A DNA stretch of 64,000 nucleotides from Acheta domesticus (Eukaryota > Arthropoda > Insecta > Orthoptera > Gryllidae): NCBI GenBank assembly GCA_031308135.1, contig JAHLJT010008446.1:160828939-160892938 (forward strand), written 5' to 3'. The notes below the pieces were generated by a model. It saw only the letters and a list, made by a program, of their open reading frames with translations. It searched no databases and had not been told where the DNA came from. Both the position numbers and the translations under genes were made by a program. Below are positions 55,355 to 64,000 of the stretch, piece by piece (within the stretch, counting starts at the first letter, position 1; every line of letters starts with the position of its first letter).

Positions 55355-56628
55355 TATCTTCGCATCTAGCAAAGGCTGTAAATAAAATTTTAGAAAACGA
55401 AAGGAACTCCCGGAATGGCTCACACGTGACATCACATATTTGCTACCAGAAGTGGGAGACAGCTCTTTGGCGAACAACTATACCATGGCTAGTACCGAGT
55501 AGCAGAAGGCTTTGACAGTGTACCACATGATTGGATTTTGACCATTATGATCTATCGATTTCATCCTAGACTTACTGATTTTTTCTAGGCTAGTATGAAG
55601 TCGTGGAGTACCAGGTTACTAATTCACAGTGGAAGGGAAGTAGTGGAAACAAGAGGTATTCAGATTAACATGGGAATTTTTCAGGGAGATTTGCTATCCC
55701 TTCTGCTGTTTTGCATTAGTTTGATACCACTCTCTAGATATTTATCGCACTGACTTTCATTACAAGCTCCATGGTGATGAAAGACCAATATCACATTTGT
55801 TTTACATGGGTGATATTAAAGTTTTTTGCAAAGAATGAGGCGATTCTCTCTTAAATGCTGTGTGTCGTGAATAATTTTAGAAATGCAATTGCATGACGTT
55901 TGGTCTTGACAAAAGTAATAAACCAATTTAAATAGAGGTATACTTTATGGGCAAACATCAATTTAAATAGAGAAAAATATTTAAGACACACGGAATAATA
56001 CAGACACTGAACTTCTGATGCTAATAAATAGTGAACGTGAGAAGCAAAAAATATTAAAGAAATCGCGCAGAGACAAACCAGTTCGAGGACAGTATCTAAA
56101 AGAAATGGACAAGTTGCCGATCAATATTTCATCCAATGCAGATTAATCATTTATATGGGTTAAAAGGAGAATAATGAAGCCAGAATCGGAATCAGTTTAA
56201 ATAACGGAAGATCAGGCTTTGAGAACACATTATGATAAAGCGGTTCTCAAAATTTTCCAAGATGATAAATGCTGTATCTGCCAGGATCAAGTAGAAGCCG
56301 TGGATCAGTATCTCAGCTTATCTAGCAACGACCGAATACGTGAAAAGTCACGACAAGGTGTGTAGTTACCTCCACTGGCAAATTTGTGCTGCACTCGAAG
56401 ATCGAGATAAATGCCCCAAGTGGTACGAATGCTCATCAAAACCGGACTGTTGGACTGTGTACCATTCTATACGACCAACAAATTCAAACTGATCGTACGA
56501 TTTTGATAAACAAACTGGATATTGTTTATCCGAGATTTGGTGAAAAACATGTCTACTTTTAGATATTGCTGTGCAATGCGATCAAATCATCGTAACCAAG
56601 GAGGCAGAGAACCGTCCTAAGTACATAT
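55355..56628 (+). mobile_element. R4/Dong-type LINE, copy E, left part (old, degraded)
   Basis: Plus-strand text parallel to copy F at 60540 onward: CATCTAGCAAAGGCTGTAAA, GAATGGCTCAC, GACAGCTCTTTGGCGAA, then, after an internal deletion at about 55507, the text for FDSVPHDW, RT motif B, LFYMGD (decayed YMDD) and much of the thumb, zinc finger and the start of the endonuclease. Stops and frameshifts are frequent, so no long frame survives. It is the oldest-looking copy. Its continuation is at 57893, past a LINE insertion. Confidence 0.8.
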
Positions 56629-57892
56629 ACAGAAGTATTTATTTAACAACTCAAAGGCTACATCCCGCCGCAAGCGGCGGCAGACCCCCGGCGTAGTCGC
56701 AAGTCCACGAGCGTTTGCTCCAATCTATGTGCCTACGTGGTCGCTTATAATACGCTTTTGATCTTTCAATACCAATAATTGTTAGATCAATCATTGAAAA
56801 GAAATTTAAAACACAATTAATTTATATTCATTTAAGTCAATTAATAGTCTCTTATAAGTCAATTAACTAATAATTTACAACAAAACACTTAAAAAGCCAA
56901 CCTTTCAACTTATCAGTTATATTACCAAGCAGAATATACCTGATTTTACCATTGTTATTCGGATTATCATGAAACTAGGAGCATCACTATTATATATAAT
57001 TATAAACACATATACACATACACATACACTCAAGTACACATAATTTAAACATATACGTATACATATACTGAAAAACAATTATTTGGCCACAATATTTTCC
57101 ACATTTGGAATCAGCACGTCTTTGCTGATTTTACCTAAAAAGAGATGTGCCCATATGAAACGTGTTGAGCATGCAGCGTACGTAAACTGGTGAGCACTGA
57201 TTGGCACTGGTTACATTAACGATCAGAAAATACCTAGCTTATACTTTATTATCAGGTTTAGCATTTTAACCAGGAGCAATACCATTGCATAAATATATTC
57301 GTAAATACAAACATACACATAAATATATACTTGTACATTCACTGCCACATCATGTAAGTACATGCTTATACATATACTCAAAAAACAGTTTGTTGAGCAG
57401 CAATATTTCCCACTCCTGGAATCAAAACATGTCTTTGCTTATTTTAACAAAAAAAATCTGCTGAGCACTGGTTGGCTACTAATTTCACAATATTGTACTA
57501 ACGTAATTGTGAAAATCTGAGCTGCAATTATTTTTGGGCCATCATTTCTAATTCGGCATAAAATATTTCGATTGATATTAAATTAGGAAGCGCACTTTCA
57601 ATCACCTGAATACCCTGTCTTTGCTCCACCTAAAGAGCTTTCTTTTTAAACGTTGGAATTCACATAAGAGGTGCAGGGCCACCTCCTGATTCTCACACTC
57701 ACAAACTAGTCGACTAATTTCATTTTCAACAATTTTTCTCCAAATGGACCATGTGCATTAATAATTTGGGCTATGACTCTTGATGCAGGAAATGTTTATT
57801 TTTGCTTGCATATTAGGTAGAAAAGCCTAGGTCTCTCCCATCTTTACTTCTACGCCTCTATTGCTTTAATAAATAATGTTCTGTAAGCTAAT
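56629..57892 (-). mobile_element. LINE 3' fragment inserted into LINE copy E
   Basis: The segment interrupts copy E. On the minus strand, at about 57720-57650, it reads RLVCECENQEVALHLLCEFQ, the terminal cysteine-histidine knuckle (CxC...H..C) found after the RNase H domain of I/R1-type LINEs. About 1 kb of 3' UTR follows, containing two diverged copies of an approximately 230-bp unit (around 57060-57290 and 57300-57510). The 3' end at 56629 has the text TTGAGTTGTTAAATAAATAC. The C-rich block GCCGCCGCTTGCGGCGGGAT (minus strand, about 56670) is a local palindrome. 5'-truncated and inactive. Confidence 0.65.
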
Positions 57893-57950
57893 AACAAGAG
57901 TTTGGAAATCGAGATAAGCCGAATTTGATTCGTGAAAGTCGCAAGAGAGT
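57893..57950 (+). mobile_element. R4/Dong-type LINE, copy E, right part
   Basis: ACAAGAGTTTGGAAATCGAG then ATAAGCCGAATTTG matches the endonuclease region of copies F (62525) and G (63654) and continues copy E after the insertion. The match fades at about 57950. Confidence 0.75.
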
Positions 57951-58534
57951 TCAAAATCGTAAATGTAATGGCACGTTGCTTAAATATGTGGTCGGTGAAA
58001 GCAGGAACCTGTATAAACAATTGACTGATCGCGTGCGGCGAACATTTTATTTATTTTAGTACTCTGGAATCGATTAACTTGAAAAATAAACTTACACTCT
58101 TAAAAATAAACAGCAGAGAAAAAGTAGGAATGAATTACACCAGTGTACGATACGTTTTTGACAAAAACCTTTATGAAACTGCAAATTTACGTACACGGGA
58201 AAAAATGAGCAGAGATTATGTAAGTGCGAATGGAATTTTCTTTGAATTTTGAGGAAAACTAGTGTAAAAGAGGTTATTAAACTTTGCAAAATTACAAGAA
58301 TATCCGTACTTTAATTTACAAACTGTAAACGTTTCTATAAGACAAAGAACTTAAGGAAAGAAACTGAATTTTGTGGAAAATAGGCCCGCAACAAATGAAA
58401 GCAAATGATTGCATTTGTTTGTGTAAAAAACTTAGTCGAGGTGAAGACACAGACGAGTTTGAAAGTTAACCGAGCTAAAATGTCGTGAAGCACGTTGCGT
58501 TAAAATGGTGCAAATGACGGATGTTGAAATAAAA
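57951..58534. other. AT-rich non-coding sequence
   Basis: Nothing recognisable before the TAA-rich tract. Confidence 0.4.
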
Positions 58535-58640
58535 TTAATAAAACAATAATAATATAATAATAATATAATAATATAATAATATAATAATAATATAATAATA
58601 ATACAATAATATAATAATAATATAATAATAATATAATAAT
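58535..58640. repeat. TAA-rich microsatellite at the 5' side of LINE copy F
   Basis: Degenerate mixture of TAA and TAATA units, about 105 bp. It ends directly at the 5' UTR of copy F. Confidence 0.9.
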
Positions 58641-59107
58641 CATAAACTCCACCTCGGGAGTACCCGATCTTGCAGTTGGTGGTGGAGCTTGAGTGACCCC
58701 ATGAGTCTGAGACCTATGTCAGTGGTAGCCTAGCTACCGGTAGGGGCCTCCCTTGCTGAATAGGTTGAAGGTGAGGGGTCCAACAAAACAATACTCCATT
58801 TTGAGGAGAGTGGGAAGTAGGTAGAGAGGGAAGGGTCATGAACCTTTGGACTTCCTGTTATCGGCCCATTGAGGGTACAGGAGAGAAACTGTGTTGGCAC
58901 ACCAGGCCACTGATTAGAATGGAGGTACGAACCTTGCATTAGCCAGAGGAGGCTGCCTTCAGCAGTCAGTGAAAATCCCGTGGAGTTTAGTAATGCCGAC
59001 TGGCGATCGGAGAGACCCCTTGTTGGGCCCTGCAAGGGGATGCCCCGAGGCCACTGTGGGTCGCAGTAACGGATGGCAAGAAACAACCCAAAGGTTAAGT
59101 GTGATCT

Positions 59108-60290
59108 GTGAACTCGAACATGTTACCTGCGAATCTTCACTTGAAACCAATGAGAAAAATGGATAGAACAAGCAATGTAATGAACCTTAACGTGCCTTGT
59201 TCTACCAATGTCCCATACCTGCTCAGAAATCGAGCTAATGTCACATTGTCGACATCTGGCCATCCCACGGATGTTAGTCCCAGGGATCCAGAGCCGGCTG
59301 TAGCTCGAAGCCATCGTCAGAGATGGACACGGGATGAATTGAAGGAGGTGATGTGGTGCTTTTACTATGCAAAAGCGAAAAATGGGGGCTCAGAAATAGA
59401 AGTTTTTAAGATGTGGAGAGAGCGGAACCCAGGTATGAGACCTACCCTAGACTCAAAGAAGTTTGCCAGTCAATGACGATACATACTCAGCAGTGGAAAA
59501 TTCACAGCAGAACAACTTGCAGACATACAGAGAAACGCGGAGTATGTTCTTCGATCAAATTATTCACATGACGAACATTTACAACCATCTAATATCCCAG
59601 AAAACGATGGTCCCCTTGAAGGTTCATCTCTTCCATATGAAACGTCAGTGGTGAAAATGTATGTGGCCATGAGTCACACGAAAAGGACATGATGCGGGAC
59701 CTCCTCCGACGCGAGATAGAACGAGTTCGTCTACTTCCATTCGAATCTCGTGCAGCGTTGAGGAGAATTTACGAAAACGCTAAAGCTAAGAGAGTGATAG
59801 AAACAGCGAATTCTGTCTTAAATGAGGTTGTACAGACCTCAAGTAGAGATCTAGACATTACTGAAATCAATCCCATCGTGTATGCAACTGGATATCGAAT
59901 ATCTCAGATAATCTTGGCCAGCTAAGAACACCGATGGCCGACAGACAGACAGAGTAAAAAGATCCGTATCTCCATGGATGAAAAGAATTATGAAACGGAT
60001 AGCCGACACACGGCGTAAAATATCACTCCTAGCCGAGGCATCTTCTAAGACAAACCACAAGTATAAAGTTCAAAAAATATACTCCATGTTGAACAAAAAT
60101 ACCTAATTGACAATGACACAACAAGGCTAATGATAGCTGAAAAGCTAAAGAGAAAATCCAAGCATGGGCTCAGCGAATAAGACGGTACTAACGTAGAGAA
60201 GATTTCCGTATTCAGAACCGGTTTTTTGAAATAGACGGGAAGAGATTCTATCGCAGTCTGACTGAAAAACCGAATGGCAATGCTGTCCAT
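59108..60290 (+). pseudogene. R4-type LINE protein, N-terminal region (copy F)
   Basis: The frame 59108-59476 contains HRQRWTRDELKEVMWCFYYA (about residues 69-88) and then FKMWRERNPGMRPTLDSKKF. This is a Myb-like DNA-binding segment with the W...W spacing typical of R2/R4-type N termini, used for target recognition. A frameshift near 59470 follows, and text resembling YILSSGKFTAEQLADIQRNA continues in another frame. A second frame, 59689-59925, is the linker before the RT. The first ATG (59108) is preceded by the long 5' UTR, so it is a plausible native start. Confidence 0.7.
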
Positions 60291-60316
60291 CCTTCAAACG
60301 ATGACGTCGAGACATT

Positions 60317-61931
60317 TTGTGCAGGAGTCTGGAGGAAACCAGATCCTACAACAAAGACGCATCGTGGCTCCAATCTGAAGTTGATGCTGCCAATGGACTC
60401 GTGGAAACAGTGGAAAATGATCAAGGATTCTCGGAAGAGGACCTGTGCCAAACAATGAAGAACATGGGAAACTGGAAATTCCCCGGGGTTGATAAGATCC
60501 AGATTTATTGGATTAAGAAATTAACAGCATTACATTCTCATCTAGCAAGGCTGTTAATAAAATTTTATAAAACCCTAAGGATCTCACCGAATGGCTCACT
60601 CGCGGCATCACGTATTTGCTACCCAAAGCGCGAGACAGCTCTTTGGCGAAGAACTACAGGCCAATTACTTGTCTGCCAGTAATGTACTAACTTATAACTG
60701 CATCCATAGGGCACAAAATGTATAGACACCTAGAGAAAGACCGTCTGCTGCCGGTTGAACAGGAAGGATGTCGTAAAGGTTCCTACGGCTGTAAAGAAAT
60801 CTTGCTTCTGAATAAAATAATTTTGAAAGACGTAGAGAAACGAAAACGTAATTTGGACAGGGCTTGGATTGACTACCAGAAGGTCATTGACAGTGTACCA
60901 CACGATTGGATTTTGAAGACCGTGGAGATCTATTGATTTCATCCCACAATTGTTGAGTTCTGCAAGGCTACTATGAAGTCGTCGAGTACCAGGTTACTAA
61001 TCCACAGCGGAAAGGGGGTAGTAGAAAGAAGAAGTATTCAGATTAACAGGGAAATTTTTCAAGGAGATTCACTATCCCCTCTGCTGTTTTGCATTAGTTT
61101 GATCCCTCTATCGAGACAGCTGTCGCACAATGACTTTGGTTACAAGCTCCATGGTGACGAAAGGCATTAGCAAAGGTGACATTATTTTACATGGATGATT
61201 TTAAAGTGTTTGCTAAAAATGAAGCAATTCTCTCCCAAATGCTGTCTGTCATCAATGATTTTAGCAATGACATCTGCATGAAGTTTGGTCTTGACAAGTG
61301 TGCAAAAGTCCACTTAAAAAGAGGCAAAATGACCACGTCCGAGAACATTGAAGTTGATAGACACACTGTGATTCAAGATCTTGAGCCAGGTAAAACTTAC
61401 AAATATCTGACCATCTCGAATGACACAATGAAAGAGAGAATTCGCAGGGAGTATTATAGACGAGTGAGACTTGCCCTGCAGTCCGCTCTGAACTCAAGGA
61501 ATAAATTATCAGTAATAGGTAGTTTGGCGATGTTTGTAGCCGTATATACTTTCGGACTAGTGGACTGGACTGAGCAGGAAATTCTCATCATGAATCGAAA
61601 AACCAGAAAACTGCTTACAATGCATCATGTCGCCCACCCTCGACTTGATGTACATAGACTTTATGTGTCACGTAAGAAAGGAGCAAGAGGCCTGCGTCAA
61701 AATGAAGCCTCCTGGCACAATGCAATAACCGGGATGGGAAAGTATGTAGTCAGCCATCAAGATGACCCACTAATGAGGCAGGTCATGAAATCTGACCGAA
61801 GAATGGGAAACAGAGGCATTGTAAGTGTAGCAAGAAGCATTGCGAAAAAGACTATGCAAGACACCCAAAATGACAGAGACACTGAATTTCTGATGCTACT
61901 TAACATACAATTTGAGACACAAAAATGTTAA
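60317..61931 (+). pseudogene. R4-type LINE reverse transcriptase (copy F)
   Basis: Five frames in order. Segment 60317-60682: WKFPGVDKIQIYWIKKL, the GxDxI..YWIK block before the palm. Segment 60718-60936: a GCRKGSYGCKEILLLNKII block and WIDYQKVIDSVPHDW (motif A). Segment 60973-61170: INREIFQGDSLSPLLFCISL (motif B). Segment 61176-61931: FYMDDFKVFAKNEAILSQML (motif C, both aspartates present), FGLDKCAK and the thumb. Breaks lie at about 60690, 60937, 61171 and 61930. Compared with copy C, five residues are missing after KTYKYL (GIEEC), a small in-frame deletion. Confidence 0.85.
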
Positions 61932-62722
61932 AGAAATCGTGGAGAGACAATGCACTCCACGGAAAATATTTAAAACGGATGGACAAGGTGCAGATCAATA
62001 AAGATCAATCATTTATGTGGCTTAAAAGGGGAAGAATGTAGCCAGAATCGCAATCATAATAATAATCCTAGAACAGCAATCATAATAGCTGCCCAAGATC
62101 AGGCGTTGAGAACACGACATTCTTATAAAGCGGTTCTCAAAATTTCCCAAGATGATAAATGACGTATTTGTCAGGATCACGCAGAAACCATCGATCATAT
62201 AGTCTCAGTTTGTCCAATTCTAGCAAAGACCGAATATTTGAAAAGACACGACAGGGTGTGTAGCTACCTCCACTTGCAGATCTGTTCCGCCCTCGAAGTT
62301 CCGAACACATGCCCCAAGTGGTACGAGCACTCACCGAAACCGGTGACGTCTATTGGATTGTGTGCGATATTGTACGACCAACAAATTCAAACTGATCGCA
62401 CGAAAGCGGCAAATAATCCGGATATAGTCATCCGGGATTTGGAGAACAAATTGTGTTTAGTTATCGATGTTGCTGTACCTTGCGATCAAAACGTCGTTAC
62501 AAAGGAGGCAGAGAAACGTCTTAATACAAGAGTTTGGAAATCGAGATCAGCCGAATGTGGGGCGTAAAAGCACAGGTCGTCCCGATAGTTATCGGAGCTC
62601 TGGGATTTGTTCCGCAAAATGTGTGTAAGAACTTGGCTAAACATCCAGGTCATTCAAGGGACTGGGAGGTGCAAGAACTTGCATTATTTGGCACAGTTCA
62701 CATTTTTCGCAAAGTATTGTAG
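61932..62722 (+). pseudogene. R4-type LINE zinc finger and endonuclease (copy F)
   Basis: After the break at 61931 the linker continues in another frame (KSWRDNALHGKYLKRMDK, about 61933). The zinc finger at about 62155-62215 is hit by a stop (DDK-stop-RICQDHAETIDH). The frames 62238-62567 and 62534-62722 then give PDIVIRDLENKLCLVIDVAV, the nuclease core, and the C terminus ending IFRKVL. A frameshift at about 62525 separates the last two. A 26-base insertion near 62055-62085 (ATAATAATAATCCTAGAACA region) duplicates local sequence. Confidence 0.8.
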
Positions 62723-62825
62723 AGGCACCGACAGTCCCTAGATCTGCTCCTTAGGTAGCTGGTTGCAACCTGGAGTAGATTTTATACTCAGCCGACTCAT
62801 AACATCTGTAGTCGTGATATGGAGC

Positions 62826-62866
<41 letters not shown>
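62826..62866. repeat. (TAA)n microsatellite between LINE copies F and G
   Basis: About 13 TAA triplets directly after the 3' end of copy F and before the 5' truncation of copy G. Confidence 0.95.
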
Positions 62867-62867
<1 letters not shown>

Positions 62868-63954
62868 GCTGCAATAGTTGGAATTGGAAAGTATGTAGTC
62901 AGTCATCAAGATGACCCTCTAATGAGGCAGGTCTTGAAATCTGAGCAAAGAATGGGAAACAGAGGCATTGTTAGTGTAGCAAAAAGCATTGCAAAGAAAA
63001 CTATGCAAGACACGTCAAATAACACAGACACTGAACTTCTGGTACTAATATACATGAAATGTGAGACACAAAAAATGTTAAAGAAGTCGTGGAGGGACAA
63101 ACCCCTCCATGGAAAATATCTAAAAAGAATGGACAAAGTGCTGATCAATAAAGATCAATCATTTATGTGGCTTAAAAGGGAAGAATGAAGCCAGAATCAG
63201 AAGCAGTTCTACTAGCTGCTCAAGATCAGGCGTTGAGAACACGACATTCTGATAAAGCGTTTCTCAAAATTTCCCAAGATGACAAATGCCGAATTTGTCA
63301 GGAGCAAGTAGAAACCATTGATCATATTGTCTCAGCTTGTCCAATTCTAACAAAGACGGAATACTTAAAAAGACACGACAGGGTGTGCAGTTACCTCCAC
63401 TGGCAGATCTGTATCGCCCTCTAAGTTCCAAACACATGCCCCAAGTTGTACGAACACTCACCAAAACCGGTGACTTCGGTTGGATCGTGTACAATATTGT
63501 ACGACTAACAATTTCAAACGGATTGCACGATAGCAGGAAACAAACCGGATATTGTTATCAGGGATTTTAAGAAACAATCGTGTGTACTTGTGGATGTTGC
63601 TGTTCCTTGCGATCAAAATGTCTTAACCAAGGAGGCAGAGAAACGTCTTAAATACAAGAGTTTGGAAATCGAGATCATCCGAATGTGGGGGGTAAAAGCA
63701 CAGGTCGTCCCGATAGTTATCGGAGCTCTGGAATTTGTTCCGCATAATTTGTGTAAGAACTTGGCTAAACTTCCAGGTCATTCAAAGGACTGGGAATTTC
63801 AAGAAATTGCTTTACTTGGCACAGCTCACATTTTGCGCAAAGTATTGTAGAGGCACCGACAGTCCCTAGATCTGTTCGTTAGGTAGCTGGTTGCGACCTG
63901 GAGTAGATTTTATACTCAGCGGACTCATAACATCTGTAGTCGTGATTTGAATTT

Positions 63955-63955
<1 letters not shown>
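62867..63955 (+). mobile_element. R4/Dong-type LINE, copy G (5'-truncated)
   Basis: Begins at the linker after the RT (GKYVVSHQDDPLMRQVLKSE). The frame 62763-63188 includes translated microsatellite at its start. Segment 63185-63424 holds the complete zinc finger (CRICQEQVETIDHIVSAC), and 63590-63850 holds the endonuclease end (MDVAVPCDQNVLTKEAEKRL). Frame breaks lie at about 63180, 63424 and 63575. The 3' UTR ends CATCTGTAGTCGTGATTTGA and is followed by the TAA tract. Confidence 0.9.

Positions 63956-64000
<45 letters not shown>
63956..64000. repeat. (TAA)n microsatellite at the 3' side of LINE copy G
   Basis: TAA triplets run to the window edge, so the full length is unknown. Confidence 0.95.

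Larger units (their letters stand above)
58641..62825 (+). mobile_element. R4/Dong-type LINE, copy F (near full length, degraded)
   Basis: The most complete copy (4.2 kb), running from a 5' UTR to the conserved 3' UTR end (AACATCTGTAGTCGTGATAT), with TAA tracts at both ends. Single ORF layout: N-terminal Myb-like domain, reverse transcriptase, CCHC zinc finger, restriction-like endonuclease. The ORF is broken by more than six stops or frameshifts. The 5' UTR (58641-59107) can pair CTCCACC (58649) with GGTGGAG (about 58682) around an inner TCGGG/CCCGA hairpin, so it is structured. Confidence 0.9.

Noticed and set aside
1..64000. CRISPR arrays, bacterial operons, phage or rRNA genes
   Set aside because: None are present. 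Tandem arrays here are microsatellites and minisatellites without spacer structure, and gene content is eukaryotic transposons.

Overview
This window is eukaryotic, almost certainly from an insect or another arthropod with a large, repeat-rich, AT-rich genome. The evidence is the mix of element families (mariner, Tc1-like, piggyBac, pogo-like, Penelope-like, R4/Dong-type LINE, RNase H-bearing LINE, CR1/L2-like LINE, Helitron helicase, tRNA-derived SINE), the long (TAA)n tracts, and the lack of any bacterial gene organisation. The species cannot be fixed from the sequence; a hemimetabolous insect is only a guess. Nearly every long reading frame is transposon protein or low-complexity GC-rich sequence. 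No complete host gene is visible.

Layout. 0-5.5 kb: an 11-bp minisatellite (846-977) and a minus-strand piggyBac relic (2145-3605). 5.5-7.3 kb: two 3' fragments of R4/Dong-type LINEs (copies A and B) embedded in ATT tracts. 7.7-8.3 kb: mariner relic. 9.1-14 kb: a piggyBac-like N-terminal stretch split by a young Penelope-like element with hammerhead ribozyme motifs, an inverted partial copy of itself and a 1000-N assembly gap. 15-15.7 kb: Tc1-like and Helitron scraps. 16-26.5 kb: several copies of an unclassified repeat family, a tRNA-derived SINE, and an RNase H LINE nested in one copy. 28.26-34.02 kb: a pogo-like DNA transposon with recognisable terminal inverted repeats, invaded by two R4 LINEs (C and D). 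36-38.3 kb: CR1/L2-like LINE fragment and a MITE. 40.18-40.43 kb: a near-perfect 254-bp hairpin.

42.1-50.7 kb is different: at least seven GC-rich, CpG-dense islands in AT-rich DNA. Between them, on the minus strand, lies one convincing host exon start: a signal-peptide exon (48620-48683) ending in a consensus splice donor in phase 1. This looks like the 5' end of a gene for a secreted or membrane protein, with the islands as promoter or 5' non-coding sequence. 50.7-55 kb is AT-rich and mostly featureless. 55.3-64 kb holds three more R4 LINE copies: E, broken by another LINE; F, nearly full length with 5' UTR and Myb-like N terminus; and G.

Main themes. (1) R4/Dong-type LINEs sit in TAA microsatellites and occur as three same-strand pairs (A/B, C/D, F/G), as if each insertion supplies the target for the next. 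(2) The Penelope-like element carries hammerhead ribozyme cores. (3) Insertions are nested: LINE in pogo, LINE in R4, LINE in an unknown repeat, Penelope in piggyBac-like sequence. (4) A short hairpin-plus-CTAG terminus recurs at six sites and may mark a Helitron-like family.
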